Shown piece by piece: positions 35,475 through 43,840 of a DNA stretch of 51,135 nucleotides. Origin of the DNA: Loktanella atrilutea (lineage in GTDB: Bacteria > Pseudomonadota > Alphaproteobacteria > Rhodobacterales > Rhodobacteraceae); assembly GCF_900128995.1 (NCBI RefSeq), contig NZ_FQUE01000015.1:1-51135 (forward strand), read 5' to 3'. Positions within the stretch are counted from its first letter, which is position 1; every line of letters starts with the position of its first letter. The position numbers and the translations under genes are program-made. The notes below the pieces were generated by a model. It saw only the letters and a program-made list of their open reading frames with translations. It did no database searches and was not told where the DNA came from.

Positions 35475-35711
35475 CTAATGCAATTTGGCACCTTTAAGAG
35501 TCAAAGTTGCTCTACGGCTGCCGCTCATCTCGAACAAACCCTCTTCTCGACCCAGGATGAATCCGTCCAAGACATCGTCATATGTCCACCCCTGTGCTTC
35601 AACCCACTGCTGCACGTTTTCTAATACAAGGGAACCGGCTGGCAGGACCTGGTAGTGCTTCATCACCTCGAGGGCCATCCGCTTTTTCTCTTCATCTGTA
35701 GAATTGGTCAT
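35475..35711 (-). CDS. small protein with winged-helix-like C-terminus, 78 aa
   Basis: AAGGA lies eight bases before ATG 35711. The product reads EEKKRMALEVMKHYQVLPAG, a helical middle (WTYDDVLDGFILGREEGLF) and a terminal hairpin (EMSGSRRATLTLKGAKL), reminiscent of the wing of a winged-helix regulator. It is acidic and soluble. No family assigned. Its low GC matches the surrounding acquired segment. Confidence 0.55.
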   Translation of the reverse strand: MTNSTDEEKKRMALEVMKHYQVLPAGSLVLENVQQWVEAQGWTYDDVLDGFILGREEGLFEMSGSRRATLTLKGAKLH

Positions 35712-35841
35712 ACCATTATCCTTACATGTTTATCGGCCCTTCCAAATCTCCATCCTAAACTAGAATATAGCCGAGAAAGCCCTCGAAAAGTTGAGGGCCG
35801 GGCTTTTGCATTGGTGTGAGGTTATAAAAAGCCACACACCT

Positions 35842-36744
35842 TCAATAAGTTGGATGCCTGTCCAAGAGCCCCAATCGCTCGGCTCTGGTTTTCAACATCC
35901 GGACAGACGAGAGGGGCCAGGCTGAACCACCTGAAGGTGTCCGTTCACGCATTTGCTCAAGGGACGCACCGATCCGCTTCAGGGTAATTCCGGGGTCGGC
36001 CCGAACCATTCCCGCTACGATCGCGCAAAGGCGGTCAGATGGCTGCGCCTTGGGTGCACGGTCCATCACGGTCTCGCTCAGAAGCCCGTCCAAGACGAAC
36101 CTGCGGGCTGCCCGCTTTAACCGTGGCGCAGCCCACGGCTTGCTCGGGGGAGGTGTCTGACGGTTGATTGCCGCGGCGACCCGCGCCCACGACGTCTCCG
36201 GGCGAAGGCGTCTGACATAGGGGACCCATTCAGTCCCAACCGCATTGATCTGCTCGAAAAACTGGTCGTCACGCGCGCGGGCCATCGTCTTGATGGCCTG
36301 CGGGTCGCGGGCCTTGAGGTGGGGATTGCCGCCGATCCTGCCCGCCCGGCGGGCCACGGCAAGTCCGGCAATGGTCCGCTCGCGGATCAGCGCGCGCTCC
36401 AACTCACCGACGGCCCCCAGGATCTGAAGCGTGAACTTGCCTTGCGCCGTGGTGGTGTCGACAGGGTCACCCAAGGAGCGGAATCCGGCGCCACGTAGCT
36501 CCAGCGTTTCGATCACAGCTAAAAGGTGTGACACGCTGCGTGCCAACCGATCGATCCGGACCACGACCAGCACGTCACCTGACGTCATTCGTCCAAGAAG
36601 CCGGCCGAGGGCAGGGCGCTGGTGATCCCCCCCGGACGCCGTTTCCTCGATCACCTCCGCGGCCCCTGCAGCGCGCAGTGCTGCAACCTGACCTTCAAGG
36701 GTCTGTCCGGTGGTGGACACCCGCGCATATCCGATCATGGCCAT
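35842..36744 (-). CDS. serine recombinase (resolvase/invertase family)
   Basis: The 300-residue protein starts MAMIGYARVSTTGQTLEGQ with catalytic Ser10 and Arg8. It continues with ASGGDHQRPALGRLL, VVRIDRLARS, and GAVGELERALIRERTIAGLAVARRAGRIGG, all hallmarks of the resolvase catalytic domain and E-helix. A 150-residue C-terminal region with two helix-turn-helix-like segments replaces the short HTH of Tn3 resolvases. Such enzymes resolve multimers or invert segments of plasmids and transposons. It sits just left of the TA region and may have shaped it; I found no definite res site upstream. Confidence 0.9.
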   Translation of the reverse strand: MAMIGYARVSTTGQTLEGQVAALRAAGAAEVIEETASGGDHQRPALGRLLGRMTSGDVLVVVRIDRLARSVSHLLAVIETLELRGAGFRSLGDPVDTTTAQGKFTLQILGAVGELERALIRERTIAGLAVARRAGRIGGNPHLKARDPQAIKTMARARDDQFFEQINAVGTEWVPYVRRLRPETSWARVAAAINRQTPPPSKPWAAPRLKRAARRFVLDGLLSETVMDRAPKAQPSDRLCAIVAGMVRADPGITLKRIGASLEQMRERTPSGGSAWPLSSVRMLKTRAERLGLLDRHPTY

Positions 36745-37154
36745 TTGCTGGGCCCCGTTCTTTGGATTTCTGGCTCAGTATGCTCAATAACAGTTTAATA
36801 TGTCATCAGGAAACGAGCGTTTGAACGCAACCCAAACCTTGCAAAACACACCCCCCCATCCTTCGAAACCTGCGCAATTCCCCGCGGTATCCCGTAAAAT
36901 CTGCCCGAAGCGCACCGGGACCAGCTCCAGCCTCTGCCTCCACGCAGGCCTATCTTCAAAACCGGCCAGCAACGGACATGACACTACATTTTGCGTCCGT
37001 CTTGTCTGGCAAATATTTTAGATTGTAACGCTTTTCAAAATTTCTGTCTGGAATCCGTTAGGCTTCAGATGCGATAGGTGTCCGGCATCATTCCTTCCTC
37101 TTCAGCCTGGGCCCCCGGCATGCCAGTCCTCCTTCCGATCATGGGACCCGCATC
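36745..37154. other. intergenic region
   Basis: 410 bp between the divergent recombinase and DUF1612 genes, AT-rich near 36770-36800 and 37010-37050. A GCGTTTGAACGC inverted repeat lies at about 36818-36829. No supported gene. This would be the natural place for a crossover site. Confidence 0.4.
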
Positions 37155-38120
37155 ATGACCGGTCCTGACCTTCAGGCCACCCTCAAGGCCGAGATCCTCG
37201 CAGCCCGCCTCGAAGGGGCCCTGCGCGCGGATCCCGATCTCGCCGCGATCTGGCGTGCCGAAGCGGCCGTCCAGGAAGCCTGCGCCTCCGCATGGCTCGA
37301 GGACCTGCCATTGCGTCCCGAGGATCTGCTCTGCCGCGCGTTTCGCGATGAGATTGGAGATCCCGACCGCGATCGCGCCGCCATCGCCGCCACGGCCATC
37401 CTGCGCGGCCTGCACTCGCCCGGAGATCTGCGCGACGACACGGCGGTCGTCATGAAGCGGATCTGGGCCTTGGGTGGCGACACGGGGCCCTCACCGTTCA
37501 CGCCTGAGCATCTCGACGCCCTGCGCCAGGATCTGCGGACCGCGCCAGGACCCATCCTGGCCGGCCTTGCCGTGGCCCATCGCGTGGGCCTGATCGCGGC
37601 GGGCGCACCGGCCTGCGCTCGGCTGGCGTTCGTTGCCGCCGATCATGCCCTGCGCGGGGCAGGGGGCTTCATGATCGGAGACGCCGATCCCCATGACCTC
37701 GTCAGGGCCCCCCGCGGCGCCTGGGTGCTGCAACCCTCTCTCGCCCTCGTCGACAGCGGTTTCCGGCTCTGGTCCGTCAGCCGCCCCGATACCGTGGCAG
37801 CCCTTCTCGCCGGCCTCACCCACACCCTTGCCCGGGCCATGGGATCGCTTCCCATGCACCGCCGCTGGCTGAACCGGGCCCGTCACGCCAGGGACACCGC
37901 CCATGGTTCATCGCACATGCCTGACCTCGTCCGCCTTCTCATGATCCAGCCTATCATCGACACGGCCGATCTCGCCAAGGCCGCCGGCATCACGTCAAGA
38001 TCTGCGCTCAGGCTCATCGACACCGCAACCGACACCGCACTGATCCGCAAGATTACCTATCGCAACACCTACCGCGCCTGGGCCACCGAACCCTGTGCAA
38101 AGCTGCTAGGACTGGCCTGA
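37155..38120 (+). CDS. DUF1612/HTH DNA-binding protein
   Basis: A 321-residue protein of the DUF1612 type, common on plasmids of Rhizobiales and Rhodobacterales. The N-terminal half is helical (LEGALRADPDLAAIWRAEAA, LHSPGDLRDDTAVVM). The C-terminus is a winged helix (IIDTADLAKAAGITSRSALR, ATDTALIRKITYRNTYRAW). It is thought to act in DNA binding or regulation; no enzyme motif is seen. Its last 46 bp, through the stop and beyond, are repeated at 38817-38861 on the far side of higBA. Confidence 0.75.
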   Translation: MTGPDLQATLKAEILAARLEGALRADPDLAAIWRAEAAVQEACASAWLEDLPLRPEDLLCRAFRDEIGDPDRDRAAIAATAILRGLHSPGDLRDDTAVVMKRIWALGGDTGPSPFTPEHLDALRQDLRTAPGPILAGLAVAHRVGLIAAGAPACARLAFVAADHALRGAGGFMIGDADPHDLVRAPRGAWVLQPSLALVDSGFRLWSVSRPDTVAALLAGLTHTLARAMGSLPMHRRWLNRARHARDTAHGSSHMPDLVRLLMIQPIIDTADLAKAAGITSRSALRLIDTATDTALIRKITYRNTYRAWATEPCAKLLGLA

Positions 38121-38143
38121 CAGACGAGGCGGGTGTGATCGCC
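38098..38143. repeat. direct repeat A1, DUF1612 3' end
   Basis: This includes the last codons KLLGLA-stop of the DUF1612 gene and 20 bp downstream. An imperfect copy lies at 38817-38861. The two copies bracket higBA. Confidence 0.75.
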
Positions 38144-38163
38144 CCCCGTAGCAGTCAAGATCG

Positions 38164-38463
38164 CTATTCTGCTGTCATCAATGTTGGGACAGAAGATACA
38201 TCGACGTCCCGTGACGCATGCCACGCATCGTAAGCACCCTGCATCCTGATCCATACCAAAGGCGCATTTCCGAAGAGCTTGGCGAGGCGTACCGCGAGCT
38301 CGGGGCTGACGGGTTTGCGTTCGGCCAAAACGTCGTGAAAATGCTGACGCGAGATACCGAGCATCCGCGCGAGCTCAGTCTTGGATTTGCCTGTCGCGGG
38401 CACCACGTCCTCGCGCAATAATTCGCCCGGATGTGTTGGGCAACGGTCAGGGTCGCAGCTCAT
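38164..38463 (-). CDS. higA: HigA antitoxin (XRE family)
   Basis: A 99-residue HigA: the characteristic CPTHPGELLREDVVPATG start, then an XRE helix-turn-helix (SKTELARMLGISRQHFHDVL) and SPELAVRLAKLFGNAPLVWI. It neutralises HigB and represses its own operon. It lies 9 bp downstream of higB in the inverted toxin-first order usual for hig modules. The toxin is intact, so the module is likely functional. Confidence 0.93.
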   Translation of the reverse strand: MSCDPDRCPTHPGELLREDVVPATGKSKTELARMLGISRQHFHDVLAERKPVSPELAVRLAKLFGNAPLVWIRMQGAYDAWHASRDVDVSSVPTLMTAE

Positions 38464-38472
38464 TTTTACCTC

Positions 38473-38748
38473 CTAGTGATATTGCTCGAAGTCCAGGACA
38501 TAGGCATCGCCGTCGTGAAACTCGAAAGTGATGCACCACGGTCCGTTCACATGGGTTGTGTAACGTGTCGGTGTGTAGCCTTGCAGCGCGTGAAAATCGA
38601 AGCCGGGGAGATTCATGTCTTCGGGCACTGTCGCGGCATTAAGAGTATCGAGACGCCGCAAGATACGCTTATGAAGCCGTGCGTCGATCTTTGACTTTCC
38701 CGTCTCCCAGAGAGCTTTCAGCTGCTTGTGAGTGAAGGTCTTTATCAT
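38473..38748 (-). CDS. higB: HigB toxin (RelE-like mRNA interferase)
   Basis: A 91-residue HigB: MIKTFTHKQLKALWETGK, RILRRLDTLNAATVPEDM, FHALQG, the NGPWCITFEF strand, and DAYVLDFEQYH at the end. All conserved strands of ribosome-dependent HigB are present. A part of the higB 3' end/higA 5' junction (38434-38521) is duplicated at 40305-40392. Confidence 0.93.
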   Translation of the reverse strand: MIKTFTHKQLKALWETGKSKIDARLHKRILRRLDTLNAATVPEDMNLPGFDFHALQGYTPTRYTTHVNGPWCITFEFHDGDAYVLDFEQYH

Positions 38749-38754
38749 ACTTAT

Positions 38755-38796
38755 GTGTAGCCTGATAGCAGACAGGTGTAAATAAATTGGCTACAC
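38755..38796 (-). promoter_or_regulatory. higBA operator/promoter
   Basis: GTGTAGCC (38755-38762) and GGCTACAC (38789-38796) form an 8-bp inverted repeat immediately upstream of higB, enclosing an AT-rich stretch. A natural HigA-binding site. Confidence 0.6.
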
Positions 38797-38816
38797 TTTT
38801 TTCGTGAAAGGGCCAA

Positions 38817-38861
38817 CAAAGCTCCTGGGACTGGCCTGACAGCGCCGTAGGTGTGATCGCC
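38817..38861. repeat. direct repeat A2, copy of DUF1612 3' end
   Basis: CAAAGCT, then GGACTGGCCTGACAG, then GGTGTGATCGCC are shared with 38098-38143. It no longer continues a gene. With A1 it brackets higBA. Confidence 0.75.
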
Positions 38862-38869
38862 GCTTTCCG

Positions 38870-39283
38870 TCAGGCGCCCACGGCTCTGAATGGATTTGTG
38901 ATGCGCAGGACGTTTTCGATCAAAAGCCCGTCGTGCATATCCTCGGACATCAACTCCGTGCATCCCGCCAGAAGGGCGGCCCCCACGATCATGGCATCGT
39001 AGACCTGCAGGGTGTAGCGCTCAGCGATCGCCCGGCCGATATCATGCGTGTCCGGCGTCAGCGGCACGACCCTGCAGATCGCCCGGATGCTCTCCAGGAA
39101 CACGCCGGTCTCATCCCAGCTCATGCCGGCCTTCCGTCGACAATTGACCAGCACCTCGTTGAGCACCTGGACACTGACCGTGCCACCTGACTGCAGAACC
39201 TGTACGGCCCGGTCCCGTTTCGGGCCATCATCCAGCAGGTAGAGAATGATGTTGGAGTCAAGGAACCTATCGGCCATTCGCAT
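38870..39283 (-). CDS. vapC: VapC-like PIN-domain toxin
   Basis: A 137-residue PIN ribonuclease: FLDSNIILYLLD (first Asp), VLNEVLVNCRR (Glu), YDAMIVGAALLAGC (third acidic) and SEDM (fourth acidic). All four metal-binding positions are present, so it should be active. ATG 39277 may be used instead of 39283. The start overlaps the end of the AbrB-type antitoxin by a few codons, typical for vapBC. Confidence 0.92.
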   Translation of the reverse strand: MRMADRFLDSNIILYLLDDGPKRDRAVQVLQSGGTVSVQVLNEVLVNCRRKAGMSWDETGVFLESIRAICRVVPLTPDTHDIGRAIAERYTLQVYDAMIVGAALLAGCTELMSEDMHDGLLIENVLRITNPFRAVGA

Positions 39284-39494
39284 CGTCGCGGCTCAGGCGC
39301 GCCGCGGCAGGAAGCCTGCCGCGAAACGTCTCGAGTGAAGCGAGGATCTCCTCCGGCCGACGGTGCCGGGTCAGCGTCAGTCCACTCTCCCCGGGCTGCA
39401 GGTCGACCTGATCGCCCTCCTTCAATCCGAGCCTGCGGACCAAGTCCGCGGGGAGCCTCACGGCAAGGGAATTTCCCCATCTGGCAATCTGCAT
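39267..39494 (-). CDS. vapB: AbrB/MazE-type antitoxin (VapB)
   Basis: From ATG 39494 the 75-residue product reads MQIARWGNSLAVRLPADLVR, a swapped-hairpin AbrB DNA-binding domain, followed by GLKEGDQVDL and a toxin-binding tail (EEILASLETFRGRLP). It lies upstream of and overlaps vapC. A perfect inverted repeat (39511-39534) sits just ahead of the start. Confidence 0.9.
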   Translation of the reverse strand: MQIARWGNSLAVRLPADLVRRLGLKEGDQVDLQPGESGLTLTRHRRPEEILASLETFRGRLPAAARLSRDDANGR

Positions 39495-39510
39495 GGCGTT
39501 TCCAGTTCTG

Positions 39511-39534
39511 GATATACATTTAACAATGTATATC
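39511..39534 (-). promoter_or_regulatory. vapBC operator
   Basis: GATATACATT (39511-39520) and AATGTATATC (39525-39534) form a perfect 10-bp inverted repeat, 17 bp before the vapB ATG. A VapBC autoregulatory site is the obvious reading. Confidence 0.75.
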
Positions 39535-39761
39535 AAAAGCGCCATTCCCGCGTCAATCCCTGGCCCCTGCCACGTATTGGTGCCGGGCTATGTCATCACG
39601 GCCCAAGGGCTTGAAAGCAGGCAGAAGCACAGACATGGGCTCCAAGCGCTACGGTTCTTGAGATTTCCAAGAGATGCGCGTTCATCGCTTCGATGTTCTG
39701 GTGGTGGCGATAGCGTTCACAAACCTTCAACCGGTTCTGGAACGCTTATCCGCACTCCTGC

Positions 39762-40049
39762 CTAGTCGCGGTAGACTTCGCGGCGATGCCCTATCTTCAC
39801 CACCAGAATGCTGACCCGCTCATCTTCGATGCTGGCCACAATGCGATAGTCTCCGACGCGGTAGCGCCAGAGGTCGCCGTAGACCGCACCTTTCAGGGCA
39901 TGACCGATCAGCCGTGGATCATCCAATGGCGCCAGTCTGTCCCGCAGAAACCCAATGATCCGTTTCGCCTCGGATTTTCCGATCTTCGAAAGTTGCCTTG
40001 TGGCCGTGTCCGACAGATCAATCTGCCAAGCCAAGATCGCGCTCCACAT
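39762..40049 (-). CDS. relE: RelE-family toxin
   Basis: A 95-residue RelE: AWQIDLSDTATRQLSKIGK, RIIGFLRDRLAPLDDPRLIGHAL, YGDLWRYRVGDYRIVASIED, VVKIGHRREVYRD. The catalytic-surface Arg and the terminal Tyr characteristic of RelE are present. It overlaps the antitoxin gene, so the pair is translated together. Probably an active mRNA interferase. Confidence 0.93.
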   Translation of the reverse strand: MWSAILAWQIDLSDTATRQLSKIGKSEAKRIIGFLRDRLAPLDDPRLIGHALKGAVYGDLWRYRVGDYRIVASIEDERVSILVVKIGHRREVYRD

Positions 40050-40251
40050 CGTCTAAAGTGTGGACCGGCTCTTGCCCGCTTCTGACCCGCGCAATCACCT
40101 GCTCGGCCATGTAGACGTCCTCAAGGTCATCCAGATGCTCTTCGACTGCTTCGCGAATGTAGTAAGTCGCGGTTCTGCCGGTTCTCGATGAGAGGGCCTT
40201 GAGGCGGGCGTACGTTTCATCCGGAAGCCGGACGGCAGCTTGCTTTGTCAT
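40018..40251 (-). CDS. relB: RHH antitoxin of the RelB/StbD type
   Basis: From ATG 40251 the 77-residue product begins MTKQAAVRLPDETYARLKAL, a ribbon-helix-helix fold, and ends EPVHTLDDVERDLGLAD, the usual RelE-binding tail. GTG/ATG codons further upstream add residues foreign to the family. An inverted repeat at 40266-40283 lies upstream. Confidence 0.9.
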   Translation of the reverse strand: MTKQAAVRLPDETYARLKALSSRTGRTATYYIREAVEEHLDDLEDVYMAEQVIARVRSGQEPVHTLDDVERDLGLAD

Positions 40252-40265
40252 CACTGTTCTCCTGA

Positions 40266-40283
40266 TGGTATGCGTGTATACCA
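40266..40283 (-). promoter_or_regulatory. relBE operator
   Basis: TGGTAT (40266-40271) and ATACCA (40278-40283) form an inverted repeat with a six-base centre, 14 bp ahead of the relB start. Confidence 0.6.
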
Positions 40284-40304
40284 AAAGACTTTCGAAGGCG
40301 AGTT

Positions 40305-40392
40305 TGTTGGGCAACGGTCAGGGTCGCAGCTCATTTTTATCTCCTCGTGATATTGCGCGAAGTCCAGGACATCGGCATCGCCGTCGTGAAAC
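40305..40392 (-). pseudogene. fragment of a higB-higA junction
   Basis: 88 bp with 84 identities to 38434-38521, covering the end of higB (the DGDA...LDF...QYH part), the intergenic gap and the first codons of higA. Neither gene continues. With the intact copy it brackets the vapBC-relBE block as direct repeats. Confidence 0.85.
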
Positions 40393-40545
40393 GTGCAAGA
40401 ACGGTGATCATGAAACCGACAGGGACCGGCTCTCTGGCCGAAATCCCGTCGTAAACAGTGTGTCGATCCTTCGCCGGAATTGACTTTACGGCCATCCTCT
40501 TATCATGGGTGGTCCCATTCTGCCGCACACCCCGGAGCGACCCCC

Positions 40546-41712
40546 ATGAAGATCACTGTCTACGGCATCGGCTATGTCGGTCTGTCGAACGCCATCCTGC
40601 TGTCCCAGGCGCACAGCGTCACGGCCGTTGACCGGGATCCGGAGCGCGTAGCGCAGATCAACGCCCGCCAAAGCCCGATCGAGGACGCCGAGATCGCCGA
40701 CTACCTGGCGCACCGGACGCTTGACCTGACGGCCACCACCGATGGCGATGGTGCGGCGCGGGCCGCGGATATCGTCATCGTGGCGACGCCGACCAACTAC
40801 GATCCGGTGACCGACGCCTTCGACACCCGCACGGTCGAGGCGGTGATCGCGCAGGTCATCGCCGTGAACACCACCGCCACGATCGTCATCAAGTCGACGA
40901 TCCCGGTCGGCTACGTCACGGACCTCCGGGCACGGCTGAAGACCGATCAGGTGATCTTCAGCCCCGAATTCCTGCGCGAAGGGCGGGCGCTCTATGACAA
41001 CCTGCACCCCAGCCGGATCGTCGTGGGCGAACGCTCGGACCGGGCGCGCGTCTTTGCGGACCTGCTGCTGGAAGGGGCGATCGGCAAGGATGCAGCTGTC
41101 CTGTTCACCGATCCCGATGAGGCGGAGGCGATCAAGCTCTTCGCCAATACCTATCTCGCGATGCGGGTGGCCTTCTTCAACGAGCTCGACAGCTACGCGC
41201 TGGCGGCCGGCATGGACAGCCGGCAGATCATCGATGGCGTCAGCCTCGATCCGCGGATCGGCGGACACTACAACAACCCATCTTTCGGCTACGGCGGCTA
41301 TTGCCTGCCGAAGGATACCAAGCAGCTCCTCGCCAACTATGCCGCCGTGCCGCAGAACCTGATCCGCGCGATCGTGGATGCGAACCGGACACGCAAGGAT
41401 TTCATCGCCGAGGAGATCCTGCGACGCGGCCCGCGGACCGTCGGGGTCTACCGGCTCGTGATGAAAGCAGGGTCCGACAACTTTCGTCAATCATCGGTGC
41501 AAGGCATCATGAAACGGATCAAGGCCAAGGGTATCAACGTAATCGTCTACGAACCCGTCATGGAAGATACCCACTTCTTCGGCTCGGAGGTCGTGACCGA
41601 CCTCGCCGCCTTCAAGACGCGCAGCGACGTGATCGTCGCCAACCGGCGCACCGAAGATCTCGCGGATGTCGCGGACAAGGTGTTTACCCGCGACCTCTTC
41701 GGAGCAGACTGA
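40546..41712 (+). CDS. ugd: UDP-glucose 6-dehydrogenase
   Basis: A 388-residue short-type UGDH: NAD-binding [35 protein letters not shown], an [19 protein letters not shown] helix with the conserved Lys (about 197), and the active-site [11 protein letters not shown] with Cys253. It oxidises UDP-glucose to UDP-glucuronate with two NAD, supplying acidic sugar for EPS or LPS. It follows galU in the pathway, although 23 kb away. It stands alone between TA genes. The start at 40546 matches the family. Confidence 0.96.
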   Translation: MKITVYGIGYVGLSNAILLSQAHSVTAVDRDPERVAQINARQSPIEDAEIADYLAHRTLDLTATTDGDGAARAADIVIVATPTNYDPVTDAFDTRTVEAVIAQVIAVNTTATIVIKSTIPVGYVTDLRARLKTDQVIFSPEFLREGRALYDNLHPSRIVVGERSDRARVFADLLLEGAIGKDAAVLFTDPDEAEAIKLFANTYLAMRVAFFNELDSYALAAGMDSRQIIDGVSLDPRIGGHYNNPSFGYGGYCLPKDTKQLLANYAAVPQNLIRAIVDANRTRKDFIAEEILRRGPRTVGVYRLVMKAGSDNFRQSSVQGIMKRIKAKGINVIVYEPVMEDTHFFGSEVVTDLAAFKTRSDVIVANRRTEDLADVADKVFTRDLFGAD

Positions 41713-41755
41713 ATTACGGCTGGCGCTCAAGTTGATTGGATTTGTAATACATATT

Positions 41756-41774
41756 GGTACATATGGGGTGTACC
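41756..41774 (+). promoter_or_regulatory. parDE operator
   Basis: GGTACA (41756-41761) and TGTACC (41769-41774) form an inverted repeat about 20 bp upstream of parD, next to an AT-rich TAATACATAT stretch. Confidence 0.6.
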
Positions 41775-41795
41775 CCGAAAGCAAGGAGTGGTGCC

Positions 41796-42053
41796 ATGCC
41801 CCGAAACACCTCCATGACTGTCGGTGATCACTTTACCGGCTTCATCCGCAAGCAGGTTGAGACAGGGCGTTATGGCTCCGCCAGCGATGTTGTACGGGCA
41901 GGGCTGCGGCTTTTGGAGGAACACGAAGCCAAGGTGACAGCCTTGCAGGATGCACTCATTGCCGGAGAGCAGTCAGGGGCGCCGCGTCCGTTCGATAGCG
42001 AAGCTTTCCTGAACCGCATACATGCAAAGCATGTGGTCATCCGTGCCGAGTAA
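41796..42053 (+). CDS. parD: ParD antitoxin
   Basis: AAGGAG precedes ATG 41796. The 85-residue product is a standard ParD: MTVGDHFTGFIRKQVETGRYGSASDVVRAGLRLLEEHE, an RHH fold followed by a toxin-binding tail. It overlaps parE. A decayed copy of its 3' part lies 350 bp downstream (42396-42516). Confidence 0.93.
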   Translation: MPRNTSMTVGDHFTGFIRKQVETGRYGSASDVVRAGLRLLEEHEAKVTALQDALIAGEQSGAPRPFDSEAFLNRIHAKHVVIRAE

Positions 42054-42336
42054 CACCTATACGCTCGCGCCGCTGGCAGAGATCGATCTGGAAGAGATCT
42101 GGTTCTATACGTTTCAGACGTGGTCATTTGCGCAAGCAGACAACTACTTTCGCGATCTCCTTGCCACATTCGAGGCTTTGGGGGCGGGAGACAGGACAGG
42201 TCGAGACGTCGACGTACGGCCCGGCTATCTGAAATGCCCCGTGGGATCGCACATGGTCTATTTTCGGGAGCGGAAAGACTGCATCGAAATTATCCGCGTG
42301 CTCCATCAATGGCAGGACATCAGTCAGAACCTTTGA
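42022..42336 (+). CDS. parE: ParE toxin
   Basis: A RelE/ParE-superfamily toxin: YTLAPLAEIDLEEIWFYTFQTW, RDLLATFEAL, DVRPGYLKCPVGSHMVYFRE, IEIIRVLHQWQDISQNL. It is full length. ParE proteins poison DNA gyrase. ATG 42031 is an alternative start. The overlap with parD implies coupled translation. Confidence 0.92.
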   Translation: MQSMWSSVPSNTYTLAPLAEIDLEEIWFYTFQTWSFAQADNYFRDLLATFEALGAGDRTGRDVDVRPGYLKCPVGSHMVYFRERKDCIEIIRVLHQWQDISQNL

Positions 42337-42395
42337 AACGTCAGGACAAGCACCTCACACTGAGATCTGCGCGATGGCCGAAAGCATGACGATTT

Positions 42396-42516
42396 CTGGT
42401 GGAAGGCGAGGACAGGTATGAGCCTTGCAGGATGCACGTCTTGCTGGAGAGCGGTCAGGGGAGCCGTGTCCGTTCGCGTGCCACGCTGTCCTGCGCCGCA
42501 TCCATGCGAGGCACGG
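42396..42516 (+). pseudogene. decayed parD 3' fragment
   Basis: The frame reads ALQDARLAGERSGEPCPF...LRRIHARH, matching ALQDALIAGEQSGAPRPF...LNRIHAKH of the intact parD. The 5' half is missing and the spacing has small indels. Just after it, ATGGGG-TT-CCCCAT (42535-42548) is palindromic and CCATAGGG occurs twice. Confidence 0.7.
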
Positions 42517-42585
42517 GGGCTCTCCATAGGGCGTATGGGGTTCCCCATAGGGAGTAGGATTGCCAGCTCCGTCAGACGATCTGCT

Positions 42586-43521
42586 TTACAGTGACAAGAG
42601 TGAGCCTCCGCAACGATCTTCGGCATCCCCGATGACCCGGTAGAGGACGTCCACCGCCCTTTGCCCGTTCGATGCACCGAGTGTCTGGGGCGGGCTCATG
42701 TAAGGGACCACGGAAACCGGGCTGTCACCTGAGGAGGGCAGTTGGAGGTTTTCCAGCTTTCCCTGCACGTCCGTTTCCGTGTCGCGCCACGATGGTGCGT
42801 GACCCTCGGCCTTTTGCGCAATGCCGGTAAAAGCCCCGTACCCTGCGTAGGACAGAAAGAACTGGGGCGCCTGCAGGCACCGGGAGATCGCCATGCCGAC
42901 GCTTTGCAGGATGAACATGAAATCGTCCGGCGTGCACGACCGATGCAGTTTCGACGCATCCTTGATGGCGAACGAGAAGGCCTCCAGTCTCAAAGACCCC
43001 GACTTGCTGAGCTGGAAGATATATTTCTCCAGGGCGTCGATTTCGATCTCACCCTCGATGCCCCCCAGCCACCGGGGCTGGTAGAAATCGATCCGGCCTG
43101 GCGCAGGCTCCGTCCCACCTTGTTTTGACTTCAGCAGATCCCTCTTTTCCATTTGGCGCCTGACCTGGTCGATGCGTGCGATAAAATCCGATGCGACAAT
43201 TGGCTTGGTGATGTAGTCCGAGGCCCCTGCCGCGAACGCCACGTCGATGTCGGCTTTCTCAGAGAGCGCGGTCACCATCAGGATGGGGGTGTCCTTGTGC
43301 TCGGGCAGCGTGCGCACCCAGGAACACAAGGCCTCACCCGTCACGCCGGGCATCCTCATGTCGATCAGCATGCAGTCGAAAGCGGGCGTGGCCCGCAGGA
43401 TGACGGGTGCCGCCTGTCCCGCATCCTCCAGGAACGTCACGTCAGCATAGCCTGCCGACGCCAACGTCAGATTTATCAGCTGCAGAATGAACGGGTCATC
43501 GTCCACGACGAGTATCTTCAC
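42586..43521 (-). CDS. response regulator with degenerate GGDEF-like output
   Basis: A REC domain fills residues 1-120: VVDDD, phospho-acceptor Asp54 in MLIDMRMPG, Thr84, Lys106 in ITKP. The C-terminal 180 residues (IDFYQPRWLGGIEGEIEIDALEKY..., DDFMFILQSVGMAISRCL) have GGDEF-like helical spacing but no GGDEF motif, no I-site and no DNA-binding motif. A similar architecture, membrane-anchored, lies at 46.6 kb. The output probably works by protein contact. No sensor kinase gene is next to it. Confidence 0.8.
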   Translation of the reverse strand: MKILVVDDDPFILQLINLTLASAGYADVTFLEDAGQAAPVILRATPAFDCMLIDMRMPGVTGEALCSWVRTLPEHKDTPILMVTALSEKADIDVAFAAGASDYITKPIVASDFIARIDQVRRQMEKRDLLKSKQGGTEPAPGRIDFYQPRWLGGIEGEIEIDALEKYIFQLSKSGSLRLEAFSFAIKDASKLHRSCTPDDFMFILQSVGMAISRCLQAPQFFLSYAGYGAFTGIAQKAEGHAPSWRDTETDVQGKLENLQLPSSGDSPVSVVPYMSPPQTLGASNGQRAVDVLYRVIGDAEDRCGGSLLSL

Positions 43522-43621
43522 ATCACGTCTCTTTTCTTATTGGTGCTGGCAGGCCGAAGACACTGACGCAGATCGGAACCCGGGGCGCAGGCAGTCATAT
43601 CGGCAAAGGGGCGGGGTGAGC

Positions 43622-43840
43622 TCACCTGTGAAGCCGGGGATCACGAGCGAAGCGTTCCTGCCGTACATCTGCGACATACCCCCTTGCGCGGTTTGCCTCG
43701 AAAATCAGGGGCCGACTGATGACGGACTGAAGCTCGGCCAACAGGGCAATCACGACAACCGACGGATCTGGCAAAAGCAGATCGCTTTCAATGATGACCA
43801 TGGAAGTTCCACTGTCTGTGGCAACATCGACGCAGTTCAG
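43622..43840 (-). pseudogene. ccdB: C-terminally truncated CcdB toxin
   Basis: Overlapping the ccdA stop, a 72-codon frame reads LNCVDVATDSG...IIESDLLLPDPSVVVIALLAE...RPLIFEANRARGYVADVRQE, then RFARDPRLHR-stop. This follows CcdB (SDLL...RVVVPLL...LNPVFEVDGxxYVxxTQ) as far as the middle of the protein. The C-terminal helix, which in CcdB carries the gyrase-poisoning residues, is missing. Only CTG (43840) or an internal ATG (43801) are available as starts. The toxin is probably inactive. Confidence 0.6.

Noticed and set aside
40486-41490. 334-codon minus-strand frame
   Set aside because: Antisense shadow of ugd, an unambiguous enzyme.
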